Shown: positions 9,911-24,900, counted from the stretch's first letter. The stretch: DNA of 64,000 bases from Chimonanthus salicifolius (GCA_013350335.1 CM023539.1:47602631-47666630), one strand, 5' to 3'. Made by a program: numbers and translations. The notes: generated by a model not told the origin, from the letters alone.

Positions 9911-12900
9911 GTCAGTACACTTTTATTCTCTGCTTCTCAAACTCATTTCTTTCCCCAACTGCTCTCTTCTTCTGATAAGTAAGAACTCTGGGAAACAACC
10001 ATTTTTAGCTAAAAACAGAAAAAAATGGTTCTTTTTACTGGAAAGTGTTTTTCATTTCCGAATGTTAAAAATGGGTTAACAATTTATTAAATTTTTTTGG
10101 TTGCCAGGTCACGAATCTGCGTGAAAAATTTGCCGAAGTATGCGACCGAGGATAGAATCAGAGATTTCTTCTCCCAGAAAGGCGAAGTCACTGATGCTAA
10201 AATCATGCGAACTAGGTAGCTTTTCGGGCTTCTTTGCTCGTCATTTTTTAATTGTTGTTTTTGGCGTGGAATGAGAAAATTGGACCTATGTTTTTTTTAA
10301 AAAAATTATCTATTGAAATGGTAACAAGACTTGAACAGGCAAATTTGATTGATTTTTAAGAATTTTGAATGGAAGTTTATTGAATTCTAACATTTGGCAA
10401 TGGGTTCTTGACTCTCGCAGAGATGGCAAAAGTCGGCAATTTGCATTCATTGGGTTTCGCACAGAGAAAGAGGCGGACGAGGCAATCAAGTTCTTCAACA
10501 ATTCGTACCTGGATACTTCCAGAATCATTTGTGAGGTGTGTGATTTGATATTTTTCCAGAAATTTTGTGGCATGGACTTGAAATTGAAAAATGAAAAAAA
10601 TGTAGCTTTACTGTGACACTTTGTGCGGGCCATATGTGTATAAGGTTGTAATAGTGCCATCTTCTACAATTCAAGATGAATGATTATTTGCTTCTGCTTC
10701 ATCCTTGTTTACCCCTAATTAGTATAACCATAGAATATGATCTTCCTTGTCAACCCCTAATTACTATAACCATAAAATATAATTGATCTTGATTAGAACA
10801 CATAAAAAGTGTGCTGTTAGTTTTGTTTGGAAAGTGCTCAGTTGGTTTTGGTAGACTGTGTTACTGCATTTTTTTTTTTGAAATGATGTTTCTGCAATTT
10901 GTTACAGTGTAGTGTGACTTGTTAACTTGTGAAACAATAACCTAACTCTGGCCTTTGAAAGAGAGGCACATTTAGAGTCATAGGCATGATGACTCAACTG
11001 CCAGAACCTATCTCTGCTATTTGGAAGTGAAGTAGTGGTACCATTGCAGTTGTACCAACTCAACATAGGTTGGATTTGTTGAGTGGAATGTAAAGTATGG
11101 TAACAGTTTATCCTCATCAACAATAATGCAAATGGTCTATTGGTGCAGGCCCAAATTTGTAATATGTATATATGTTGGAATTTGGATGCTTTATATTAAT
11201 GGTTGTTTTTTTTTAAAAAAAAATTCTGAAATCACATTTTACATTATCTTAAAACTAAGAATAGAAAACATCTGATTTTCGGGCACTGACTGGATTCTCA
11301 AAATTCTGCAAATGATGTCATTTGTGCATGCAGTCTAACAGTAAGTGAGAAAGTGAGCTGTAATTGGAATATTTAGCAAGTCAGATTGGTATAATAGGAA
11401 GCTTATTGAAATCTAGCAATTAAAGAATTTAAGGCACCAAATCCATAAGCTTCTTTGTGTTGTGCTGGTATGCCTTTGTAGCAGTATCTGTTTTGTGGCT
11501 GTGCTGTTTGGGGGGTTGGATTTGTCTGTTGTTTATGCTAGCTTTGGTGCCTTCTGATTTGTATTCTTTGATGTTCTATAATAAAAGGCAACCTTTTCAA
11601 AAGAAAGAAAATATGGCACTTTTTTGAGTGATTTATTCTGATTTAATACTTAACATCTTCATTTTTGTCGGCACTGTTGTCATCGTTATCATCATCATCA
11701 TTAAAGCCTTGACTTATCATGTTTATTCATCTGTTCCAGGGATTACAGTTACATTGTCTACTGCTCAATAATATGATATGTCAATTGTGTTTCCATATCA
11801 TGATTCCACATGAGAACAAGCCTTTGAAAAATTGGTGATATATTTACAGTTGAGCTGATGCTGATGGCTATGCTCGCATCCCTTTGATTTTACTGTTGGA
11901 CAACCATAGTTACCATTTCTGTTTTTTTGCCATTCAACATTTAGTTTGCCATTTCAGTTGTGTGAAATTGCATTTCCAAAGGATGCGGCATTTTCATATA
12001 TGATTTAGTTTGTAATGGTTTGTGATGCAAAAACACAAAAATGGTTGCAATTAATTGGTAGTGGCACATGATGCAAATTTCATGTGATACTTGTTTCACC
12101 ATAACATTTATGAAATGTAGATTGGATGCATTAGATCTCTGAATCTTCTTCCTTTACTACCAGGTTGCTCGTGAAGTAGGAGATCCAAACATTCCTCGCC
12201 CATGGAGTCATCATTCTTTGAAGAAAGAAGGTTCCTTGGTTGAAAAGAATGGGAAAAGTATAGGTGCTAAAAATATGACTCAAGATTCTAAAAGAGAAGG
12301 GGTTCTTTCTGACAAAGCAAATAAATCTAAACGAAGCAATTTGATTGATGATCCGAAGCTTCAAGAATTTCTTCAAGTTATGCAGCCTCGGATTAAGTCA
12401 AAATTGTGGGCTAATGATACATTGGAAGCTCTTCATGCTGACCAAAGTGGCAATGTTGATGGGAAAGAAACTCAGATACAAAAGGGAATAAAAAAGCAGT
12501 TTAATGATAAAGAAAATGATTTGGGCTTGCAAAATCTATCCAGCCATCGTGATGAGGTCACTTCAGACATGGACTATTTCAAAAGTAGAGTTAAAAAAAA
12601 TTGGTCAGATTCAGAAAATGAAGATGAGGATTCATCGAACCTAAGTGGTCAAGAGGGCCAAGTGGTAGATTTGAAGGGAGCTGATGCTACCACCACAGGA
12701 GATCTAGAAGGCACAATGGGAGGGGATGATCAATCTGAGGATCCTGATGACAACAATGTTGGCAATGAAAATCCACCATCACCACCTATGGGAGATGAGG
12801 AAGGACAGGCTTTAGAGACGAGTCGTCTCTTTGTGCGAAATCTTCCTTACACAACAAAGTATTATAATATTTTGTTTCTGCTTTAAAAATCTAAATGCAT

Positions 12901-15900
12901 CTTTTGCCTTTTCACCACTCTAGTAGTTGAGCAAAGAATATTTTAGTTGGGATAATATATTTCTTTTATTATTACAATTATTACTCATTTGGTTCTAACT
13001 GATCTTCTTCCTTATGCAATTCAGTGAAGATGACCTTATGGAGCTCTTCAACAAATTTGGGGATGTTGCAGAGGTCCATCTTGTAGTTGATAAAGATACA
13101 AAACACTCCAAAGGATTTGGTTATGTTCTTTTCACTCACCCAGAATCTGCTGCCAGGTAATAATTTCAAGTTTCCTTGCCTTCCCCCCCCCCCCCCCCCT
13201 GTTGTTTTGCAGTTGGATCTTAATCTAAATCTTAGATATTGTACTCAAGTTATAGCCAACTTAGATGTCTTCTCTTCTTCTGCTCCAAAACTTACTATAT
13301 AATTTTTTTTTTTTTGAAACGTTAACGACTTAATTCCATTGAAACAAGAAGAGAGTACAAGAGAATGATCCAAGTATAGGAGAGATATACCCAGAACCAA
13401 GGAGGAGGAAAAACACAGGAAAAACAAGAAAAAACATGAAATAAAAGAAAGATAGAACAAAAGAATCCACCCAACTCAGGATCCAATAAGGAGACCTCTA
13501 CTCTCTTAACTCCGAAGGCTGGTGAGATGAAAATTTTTCCAAAGCTGATATTTGTTTATGAACACCAACTTTCGCTAAGAAGTCTGCTACACAATTTGCT
13601 GATCGAGGTTGAGTGAAAGTGATGCCACCCGACCTGCACAACCTCCAAATGTCCCTAGCAATACATACCAATTTCTATTTGAGGAATTTCCTATTACTAG
13701 CTCAGGAGATGACATTAGTCGAGTCACCTTCTATAATGAGGTTACCGCTCCTAAACCTAGACCAAACTTGAAATGCTCTCCTGATTGCTCTTAGTTCAGC
13801 CTCGTTTGATTCTATTATCCCTACTTGTAATACCCAACGTCTGGGCGTGTGGGAATTGTCCCACATCGCCCAACTAAGCTGGTTGTGAAGTGGTTATAAG
13901 AGGGGAGCCTCCTCTCCCTAGCACGAGGCACATTTGGGCTCAAATGCAAATCAGTGCGGATTTTCGAGCTCAAAGCGGGCAATATCGTGTTGGGCCGGGT
14001 CGTTATAAATGGTATCGGAGCAAGGTTCAACTCTCTGCCTGTGTGGGCCCTCTACCTATGTGGTGTTGCCTGTGTGGACCCTCTATATGTGTGACGTGAC
14101 AGAGCTGGGGACGACTCTGGTTTTAAGAGGGTGAATTGCAATACCCAACGCTCCTGGGTGTGTGGGAATTGTCCCACATTGCCCAACTGAGCTGGGCGTG
14201 AAGGGGTTATAAGAGGGGAGGCCCCTCTCCCTAGCATGAGGTCTTTTGGGCCAAGGGTGAGGCTTGGGCCCAAATGCAAATCCGTGCGGGCTTTCGAGCC
14301 CAAAGCGGACAATATCATGTTGGGTCGGGTCGTTACACTATTGATTCGGAAAAAAGCTATTAACATCTTACCCCTATTATCATGTAACACACTTCCTATT
14401 CCTACCGGCCCGGGCTTACCTCTCACTACCCCATCTACATTTATATGATCCTAGGGGAGGCGCTACCCACTCAATCGAATGCTTTCTAAATCTACCGATC
14501 CCTTTCATACATCATTCCCAAGACAAATAGAAATCCTCTGGTACTATACCCCTAAACTCCTTACACATAGATAACTAACCTATCACTTGTCATTTCGCCC
14601 TCTCAAACACATCTCTAGGTGCCCCTCTCTTTCCCTAAAAAATCCTCCCATTGCGTTCTTTCCAAATTGCCCATGAGACTGCAAACGGAACTATTTTCCA
14701 TGGCACTCTATGTCTACCTCTAAAGTGAGCCCCCATCCAAGCCACAAATAAATCCTCCACTCCACTTCTTATAACCCACGAGCACCCAAACAGCTATGTT
14801 GTAGTTGGACTCCTATTTTTTTTGGTGATTATATCGCTTAACTGTTGTTATCTCTGAAAAAACCGTGATTATATTGCTCAAACCAAGAAGAAAGTGGATA
14901 TTAGTATTTAAGCCTCATTTCTCACTATGCGATAACCTTTTACTATTCTTTGTTCAAACAGATGAAGATTTTAATATGGTAAAAGTAAAGGGGAAAAACA
15001 TGGCTCGGTTGATTAGAACAAGGAAAAGAAAGATAAAGATTAAGTGTTAAAAGTTGTGGGGTAGAGCCAGTTTACCATTGAGAATTTGAGATAAAAATGA
15101 TAGCTTGGGCACTTGTATATGGGGTAATACATGGTACCCCTATTTCTGGCCCACCAATGGTGGACATGGGCGGCGAAAACTCTTATGATTGAAAATGGGG
15201 TCTACCAAAGATGAAAGATCAGTTTGATTGGATCAATTAAGCAATGCTTTTTAAGCCCAAAAGATCTGGCTCACTTCCAATGTGTTTTTTTAATCTTCAA
15301 ACTTTGTGAGTGTGAAAACCATGGTTTGATTGATCCGATCTAGGTAATAGCCCCCCCCACCCCCCATCCCCCACCAAAAAAAAAATAGGCCTTTCTTATT
15401 TATCCCCTTTCCAAAAAGAGGGTCTTTGATCATTGGTATACCAATTTCTTATTTATCCCATCTTCATCGTTCTTTGGATGGATCCAATCTTCATCATTCT
15501 CCTATTAATTTGGCATTTTGCCCTTACTAACTTTGCAAATTTGGCTTTTGGTTATTATTCTTGTTGCTATTATTTCTATTGATGTGTCTCACGATTGTTC
15601 CGCTTAAATTTTGCTGTGTTGCTTTGGATGAATCTGAACTTCTGGACCCATTTTTTCCCTTTCCATGAAAAAGTTGTTAGCTTTAGCATTGCACTTAATA
15701 TATGCCTTTTTATGTTTTCATAATGCAGGATGCAAACTGCTTCATTGCATAAAATGTGTATTGGTTTCTGTTAGGAATTCTCTCTTAATATCTCTAGAGA
15801 TGAAAATTTGAAATTGATTCATTGCAGGGCTTTAGAAGAACTAGATAATTCAATTTTTCAGGGCAGATTATTACATGTTATGCCAGCAAAGCAACAAAAT

Positions 15901-18900
15901 CCTTCTGAGAATCTGGAGTAAGTAGATTTTAGGTGTAATAGGTCTTGTGTTTTCACCTTGATACTGTTCTTGACATATTTCATAATATCCTTGCGTTGGG
16001 TAAGTTTAAACTTGCTTTATAATGCTTTTTTGGTCAGCAATGCTGGTGCTGGTGTTGCAAAAAATCTTAAGCAAGATAGGGAGGAAAAGAGAAAGGCATC
16101 TGAAGCTAGTGGCGATACTCGAGCATGGAACAGTTTATTCATGCGCCCTGCCACTGTATGTCTAATGTTAGGACATTTAGTCATTTATTTGATTTTAGCC
16201 CCTATGTAATACGGTGCATAGAATGCTAAATTGATTCCTTGAATGAGGAAAATGTTTTGAAGCCCTTAAATGCTCCATTTTTCCTGCCAGATCATGTATG
16301 TCCTGTGTCTATGCATGTCTTTCACTCTTTCCTTCTTCCTTGATTATATGAAAAATAATTGCTAGCTGCTGCTATTTTGGTTATTGCCTCATGATAATCT
16401 TGCAACTGCAGATTGGCATTAATATTTTAACCCGATGCTGTTTAATTTTCTCTTCAGCCATTGTTTGATCTAATACTTATGTTTCCTAGTTGAAAAATAC
16501 CAGGATGTTAAATTTTATCTTCAGTCTATCTCTTCCTATTACTTTTCTCCATTGAACCCATGTTCTTTGGCGTGGAAAGGTGTGGCACCCCCTGGAGCTC
16601 ATGCATTTTCTTGCTGTGCAATGTTGGGTAAGGTGTTTACCAGGTGCAACTTAAGAGAAAAATTATACCAGACGTAGACTTAATGTGTGTTTTCGTGGAA
16701 GATTGGAGGAACAGGTGGATCATTTAATTTGTGGGTGCTCTTCAGTGGTTCAGCTCTGGTATGCATTTCTTGCCACTGATGGGGTGCTGTTAGGTTCTCA
16801 ATATATCTGTTGGTGAGATGATGTCTAATTGGAAGGGTGGGCCTTTTAAGGGGAATGGCAGGATAGCTTGGAATACTATTCTAGCGGCCGTTGTTTGGCT
16901 TGTGTGGAAGAAGAGGGACTCTAGATTTTTTGAATTGGTGGAAAGGAAGGTTGAAGAGGTGTTTGAAAGTGCTAAAGCGAGACTTATCAAATGGCTAATG
17001 GAAGTAACGATTTTAAGGGTTTGATGAATTTCTGCTGGGAGGGTTACATGATTGGGAAATCAAAATTCTCGAAAGCAAATATAGAAATAGGCGGTTCCAT
17101 TGGAGGGCTATTGCCTGTGTTGCATGGGCACGTCTATTGGCCTCACGTGCACGTGTGGACATGGGACGGGGACGGTAACGGGGCGGCTTTCGGGAGCTTA
17201 TAAGAGAGAGGGTTTGTAAGGCTTAGGGTTAAGGGGGGAATTGACAACTTTGTCCTCATAAGTACACCGGTTACTTTACCCATATTTAATTTTGACTATT
17301 TTACCCCTAAATATAAAGACAAGTAGATGGAGTACTTGTCATTAATGAATCTTGTGTGCATGTACATGAGAAAAAGTACATAATTAAAAGTAATTGAATA
17401 TTTTTTATAATTATATATATGCCGTGTCCATGCCGTCCCTGTTCCCATGTCCTAGATTTTGAAAAGTGTCGTGTTGTATCCCCGTTTCCCATGTATATTT
17501 CTGTTTCCGTGTTCGCTCCCAGACAACATGGGTCATTGCTAATTTAGTGTGGATTGAACTGTTGGGAGAAACTTGGTTTGACTGGGACTATTTTTTTCCT
17601 TAGGAAGGGGGGTCCTCATTATCATTGGACCATCCTCTTCCTTCTTATTAGACATAAGGAGAATAAGACTGCATTCCCTTCTGACTCCTCTCCAATACCT
17701 CCAATTCTGTGGCCACTCCCATAAAAAGGAAAAAAAAAAGGAATTTGTTTTACATGTTACTTTGAATGCAATAGAATTCTTTTTCTGTGAATCATCTGTT
17801 TCTCTTGCATTTTTTATTTCTTCGCAATGGAGACCTTTTATCTGACATACTCTCTTGTTACTGCGTAGGTTGTTGAAAACATTGCTCTGAAATATGGTGT
17901 CAGTAAAAGCGATTTACTTGACAGAGAAGCAGATGATCTTGCTGTACGTATTGCCTTGGGTGAAACACATGTGATTGCAGAGACGAAGAAAGCACTTGTA
18001 AATGCAGGAGTTAATGTAGGTGCCTTGGAAGAGTTTGCCTCTGGTAACAAAGACAATGTCAAAAGAAGCAACCATGTGATTTTAGTGAAGAACTTGCCCT
18101 ATGGTTCTTCTGAAGGAGATCTTGCTAACATGTTTGGGAAATTTGGAAGTTTGGATAAAATTATCCTGCCACCAACAAGGACATTGGCTCTGGTAAGTTG
18201 TCGTTACTTTTTTCTGGTTCATAGTTTTACTATTTTACTTATGAGAAACTGACATTTAGACTGGCTATATATATAATCATGGGCTTTTAGTAATTGCATA
18301 GAATTGATTATTGATCATGACAAGGGAGAAATTTCTTTAACTCTTGTATTTTGTTCCACTTTCTTTACCACCGGGCCAAATATATGTCAGCCTTAATTAT
18401 GTAATATTTGTAATCAGTTTTTTTTTTAATATTTTTCATAAATTGTTTGTGTTTGGTGAACTATCATATCTTTCTAAGGTTCCATACTTTGTTTAATATC
18501 AACTGCTTTATTGAAATTTCATTTGAACAGTGACACGATTAGAATCCACAAGCTTAGAGGTTTTGACAAGCACCATCCAACTGTGATACAAGCTCTTGTC
18601 TGCTGAAATATCTAAAATCCATAATGGCTGGACTGCTGTGGTCGAATAATTTTTTTCTGATGAATTCAAGAATGATTTATGGCTAATATTGCTTTGGACT
18701 GGCCATCTTGAAGTAGATGGCATGTAGTTCATTCCTCTTTGTCTATTTCCTATTTGTTTTCTATCTGATGTAGTCTTTGCATGGGATCCTTGTAGTATCT
18801 AAAATATTGGCAAGTGAATTTATAAAAGAAGATATACTTTCTTTGGCCAAAAAAATATTGGCAGACTCTGTTCAAGCATTGTCTATGGGCAATAGAATCC

Positions 18901-21900
18901 CTGTCTGGTGTTGAGTGATTCCATGGAAGAAATCAAGCATTAAGGCTTTGAGCTTGAGTTTCTATTTAGCTACATCAAAGTCTGGCATCATCTGTTAAGA
19001 GTGACTCATGGATTCTTATCCTTTCTTGGGATGTTTGGAGTGATCCCACTGCTATTTGCATTCCAATGAACCCGTGACATCCAATCTGTATCATCTCTTC
19101 AGGCTGTGAATAGGGTCTGGTTGCTTTAGGCAAGTTGGGAGTATTGATAAATCTTGTAGCTTTGGCAATGTAAATTTGTTAGTTTCTTAATTGTAATGGC
19201 CCCAGCCCGGAGGCCCAAAGGCCAATAAATTGAGAAATTTGGGTCATTGTCGGTCCAACAGACAGGTGTTGTCGGTCCGACCAACATCGGACAACTGCTT
19301 GGGCATGTTGATGCGGGATTAAGTCCCACATCGCCCAGGAGCACTAATATGAGGGGGAATATAAGAGGGAGCATCCCCTTCACCCAACACAATGCGTTTT
19401 GGAGTGTCACCTTGAGTGGGACCTCCAATGCAAAGCCGTGCGGGCCCTGTGGGGGCCTAGAGCGGACAATATTGTGTGGGTAATTGGGTTAGGACCATTA
19501 CAAATGGTATCAAAGCACAAGGTTCAACCCTTTCGGACTGTATGGGTCCCGTGTCCCTCCCATGTGTTGAGTCAAATCGAGTGGGGCTTTTCCCTAGGCA
19601 GTCGACGCTGAGTTATCGAGCCAAGCCAAGGACAAGGCTTTCCCCTAGGCGGCCGAGTCGAGCCGAGGGTGGCTCTGGGCTTAAGGGGGGTGGATTGTAA
19701 TGTTCCTAGCCCGGACGCCCAAAGGCCGAGAAATTGAGAAATTTGGGTCACTGTCGATCCGACCAACGACGGACAACTTCTTGGGTGTGTTGATGAGGGA
19801 TTAAGTCCCACATCGCCTAGGAGCACTAATATGAGGGGGAATATAAGAGGGAGCGTCCCCTTCACCTAGCACAACGCGTTTTGGGGTGTCACCTTGAGTG
19901 TGACCCCCAATGTAAAGCCGTGCGGGCCCAGAGCGGATAATATTGTGCGGGTAATTAGGTCAGGACCGTTACATTAATGGCATCCAATCTTATAGCTTTC
20001 CTCTTGTTGTAGTTCTGTTTTTCCCTTAATCAGACCATCACCTTTAAAAGAGATCTGCTAATCCATTCACAGAGAGGAGGAAAGCAAGATAACCCTTTAT
20101 ATGTGCTGCTCTCGCTGATGCTCATCCACTTAAATATGGCACAAATCCCCATCAACATATGATAATAGCCGATTGATGTGGCTGTTGGAAACTAGAGGGA
20201 AAAGAGAAATATATGGTGCCAATCTAATAAATTGAAGCTGCACAAGCTTTAGGCAGTTGCAACTTCATCCATGGCCTGTTAGTGGGAGAATGTATAGCTC
20301 TCTGAAAGAGGAGGCAATGCGTTCAGCAAAGAGGAGGCTGTGGTATCTCAAATCATACTGAGAAAAAGGAATCAAAATTTAAAGGAGAGCTTCCAAATCA
20401 GAATGTTGATGGTACATCTACTCTGCTGCTCATAGTGCGGTGCTGTAAAAGTCCAACAGATCATCATCTTTATTATCATTGAATTTTGACCTATCTATTT
20501 GAGGAGAATTGAAACAACTCAATGAAATTTTAACCCCCCTAAAACATGATCATCATCTTTATCATCGTCATTGTCATCATATCATGCACTTGATCATCTA
20601 TTCAGGTCCAGCTTTCTGAGAGCTTCAAAGCAGCATGGTGTGAAGCAACTTGGATTAGAAACTCGGGCATCTTTTTATTTTCTGTTCAATAAAGTAGCAT
20701 TCTAATGAATAGAATTGAGTTGAATTTTTTCGAACTGCTGTCAAAGGGATAGTTGCAGACCATCATCTAACAATGGGATTCCATTATTTATGCGGTTGAC
20801 AAAATGGAATTTTTGGAGTAGAGTATAAATCTTTTCTTGCAAAATTTTAAAGGCATTTTATTGTTGATGGCTGTTCCAATAACATGATAATATGGAGTTT
20901 ATTTGAGATCTTGAGACATAGTACTCTCTTTCCTTTTCAATAATATATGAGGTGATGAAGACCTCATTTTTATGCACGTATCACACACTTTTGTTTTTTG
21001 CTCATATATGAAGTTAGAGACTCCATTAGCAGATCTCCTCACCTGCTTAAAAGAAACATCGATAAACCCAATTATGTTCCTGATCTCCCTATAGACGTGC
21101 TACAACCTCCATGGAGCTTTCCTTATCCATTGCACCCAATCCAGTGCACTGGGTGAGTTGCTTTACGTAATAACCTTGCCTTGAAACAAATCCTTGAAAA
21201 TCCTCATAGCTGCTTTGATGGCTGAAAGTTCAGCCTCATATGGTTCCTTTTAGCCTACTGGCCTTGAAAAGAAAGTGTCATACAATTCCTTTTAGCCTAC
21301 TGGTCCTGCAAAGAAAGTGAGGAGTCTCCCCTCAGAGTTGTGTAGGATCCCACCAATCCTTGTCGGATCTAACTTTCCTCTAGCTCTTCCATCCACATTG
21401 AACTTGAGAGAACCACCAGGCAGTCTAGACCGTCTTTTTATAATCTTTGCTTTTAGACAACTGGTCCTCCAGCACTAAACTTTATGCTCTATCTACGATT
21501 TCACCTAAGATTACCTTAAACTCTCATTATCCTTCACGTAACTAATTAGCGTTTTATTAGCTAGTGAAATACCTCTTTCCTAGGTTTGGATTTACCTTCA
21601 AATACTCCTGCATTCCTTTCCTTCCAAACCCATAAATAGTTGCTGGAATTGTTCTCCATGGAGTCCTGCCACCGATGTGTCTCCTAATATTGCAACAATT
21701 GTCATCGTTTTATACATAGTGGGCAGTGGCCTTGCCTGATATTAATTTGTTGTCCGTTGCTAACAAAATGTTCCCTCATTCCTTTGCAAATGAGGAAAAG
21801 AAAATTAGTGGCCATTCTCAGAACTCATTGAATGTAATTGAAACTGGATTTTTTCCCCTTATTGTCTTTTCATTGTTCGCTTGGCATTTTCCTCAATTTA

Positions 21901-24900
21901 GGTGATTCTCATGCTTCTCATGCCATGTTATGTTTTCAACATTGCATATAAAAATAAAATAAGAATAAAATTTCCTTTCTGCATGTTGTTATTCCCCTTT
22001 TTTTTTTATTGGGAGAGGGAGGGGGAAAGGTAGGTATTTGCATATGTTATTGTTGCAAATAAAAAAGAAACATCCAGATTCTTAATGCATGATGAATCTG
22101 TTTAGGATGGATATGTTCTATGCTTGTGATGTAAGATAATTGGTTGTTTTCTTCAGGTATTTTTTTATTATGCTGACACTTGCATGTTATTTGGACCATA
22201 TATATAAATTTTTCCTTGACAATCTTATTGATGCTTTGACAAGAGCCTGTTGCTGCAACTTGGCAACTGCTCACTGTTGCAACCACAAAGGTTGGGGTTT
22301 GAGTCACATAATCATTTTGCAAAAGAGGGGGATTCTTAAGATGCTTTCTACATGGTATTCAGGTAATTTTCCTTGAAGCTGTGGAGGCTCGTGCAGCTTT
22401 TAAGGGTTTGGCGTATAAGAGATACAAGTAAGTTACTTCTAACTTCTATCACTTTTCTTATCAATAATAAGTTTTAATGAAAAAAGGAAAATAAAAGAAT
22501 GCCCTCACCTTTTGACTTGAACAAGTTTTTATTGATTTAATTGAAAAGTAAGAAATTGTGCAGAGAGATGGATTTTTGAACATTAATTATCTTCATATAG
22601 TTCTTACCAATTTCTGAAAAGAAAATTTACGTTTGGTTCTGAATCTTGGATTCCCAAATTCTACCCATTGATTTGCTAGCTCAGGCACCCTGGACTTGTA
22701 TACTGTTTATAATTTTAATTGAATTTTAATATAGTTTTTTAAAAAAAACTTTCTAATGTAGAAATATGTGTTTTTTTAAGAATTAATTAGAAATGTGTAG
22801 ATTTAAGATTTTTTTGTTTAAATATTTATCAAGATGCCGTTTCTTTGTAACTTTTGTTCTTTTTTTTTTTGAAAAATAACTTCATTGATCAAGAAAAGAA
22901 AAGAATAGTTGTAATTCATCTCTATGATATTGTAATCCTTGGAGTCCATTAATTTAGAGTTAGGCTAGTGAGTCTCTCTAACACAACTCTCTATGAAATC
23001 GATCATGGGCTCTATATGGTTAGGTGTGTAAAGTTTCATCACCAGTTGATTAACCTAGCTACGTAATCTTGGCCTTTAAGGTTCAATGAATTTATCATTG
23101 GTTATAAAAGCTTAAAATCAAGGGGTAGGATGATCAGATGAAGGTGAATTTCATACACCTCCTACTCATCTGATCCTTTTTACATCACGTGCCACCATGT
23201 GGGGCAGGCCAAGGACCCATTTAAAGAACAATTTTGGTATTGAGTCTTGATACTCGATAGTCACATTAGACTTTTTAAGTTTTTTTTTTTTTATGTTTGA
23301 TGACTTTGAGGTAGCAGACTACATCCTGTCAGCCATATCAATTTAGGGCTGGAACATTTAACTTCTCTTATTCATTGCAGAGATGCTCCATTATACTTAG
23401 AATGGGCACCTGGCAATATCCTCTCTCCAAGTTCATCATTGAAGACTGATGCCCAGAAGGATGTTGTCGGTGAGAAAGATGTCAAAAGGGTGTTAGTAGA
23501 GCAATATGTGGAAGGAATACCAGAGGATAATGATCCTGACAGGGTTGAGGTTGGAAAATATTATTCATCTCTCTCTCTCTCATATTTGAAAATTTTGGTA
23601 TAGGAACTTTCTGCAACTTTATTTATAGTTCTATACAGATGATACCTTCTTCATCTGCCAAAATAACCTTGAGCAGCTATATTTCTTCCCCTTGTCCAAA
23701 TTTACAATCTTCATTAGTGGATTCATTTTCACTAGTTTCCCTGATTGAACTAGAGGTTTCTAAGGAACCATGTATGGCATTGGTAAGGAACTGCTGAAAA
23801 AAAAAAAAGAATACCAAATAAGCCCAACATGTGAAATGGATGCACTAGGATGTTGTGCTCAGCCTGGAATATAATTTCATAACCCAATGATTTTTTTCGT
23901 TAACCAACATGTTAACTAATTGGTTGTGAACGATTCTGTTGGTTTTTGTAGTTTTTCTTCTAAATTACGTTGATGCGGCATGAGCTTTAAAGAGGTTAAA
24001 GAATTAATTTTCTTTTATAAGGGCTAAAAATGATTCACTTATTTTGGCTTTTTAACCCCATAATTTTTTTTTTTTTTTTTGAATGGTGGTGATAGTTTCA
24101 TTGAAGCAAAGAAACAAGATACAACCAAAAAGCCCCATAGAGGCCAAAATGTAACCAGAAGGAATAGCTAAAAGAAAAACGAAGTACAGCTACTGAAAAA
24201 GAAAATAATAGAAGACACCTGGTTAATAAACTGAGGTCCCTTCCAGGGAAGAAAGCAGGCTGCCCAATAAGACAGCATCAGGAACTGCAGGACTGAAAAT
24301 CATTGGTGATAGTTTGGGTCCTTGGAACTCCTCTTCTTGCCAAGATATCTGCATCACCATTTACTTCCCTAGGGGCATGAGAGGACACTGGAAGATTGCC
24401 ACAGATATCAGTAATCTCCTCCATGATATCAGCCAGCTTCCAAGGAAAAGAAGCCCCTGATGATGACCATTTAATCACGCAGGCTGAATCCCCTTTGACA
24501 CTTAAAAAGGAAAAATTCCTGCTTTTTAACCCCATTTGCAGGGTGGATCTTGAAATATACAAAAGATCTCCATAATAGCTGTACATACAACTTCCACAAA
24601 ATTCCATAGGTATCTATTAGATTTAGTATGGAATTCTGTTTATCCTCATGAAATTGAGTAGTCACTTAGATTGGTTTCTTGAATATGGCTTTCCACAATG
24701 AGATTGAATATAGAGTTCTGTTTATTCACGTTTGATTAAGTAGCCATTTCGTTCCTCTTCCTGCTGGGATTATCAGTCTCGTATTTTTCATATACATTAA
24801 ATTTGAATCCTTGGGTTTCTGAAAGTGTTTTTTTTTTTTAATTTTACTTATTTAATATTCGATGGTACTCTGGTTGCTTGTTTCACAATTCCAGTTTGAT

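Noticed and set aside
9734..9982. Open frame through the MRD1 leader as an N-terminal extension
   Set aside because: Spliced to exon 2 it enters the wrong frame and stops soon after; only the AT|G junction gives the RRM.
13826..19973. Cassandra-type TRIMs carrying 5S rRNA in the LTR
   Set aside because: No 5S internal promoter boxes were seen in either LTR pair.
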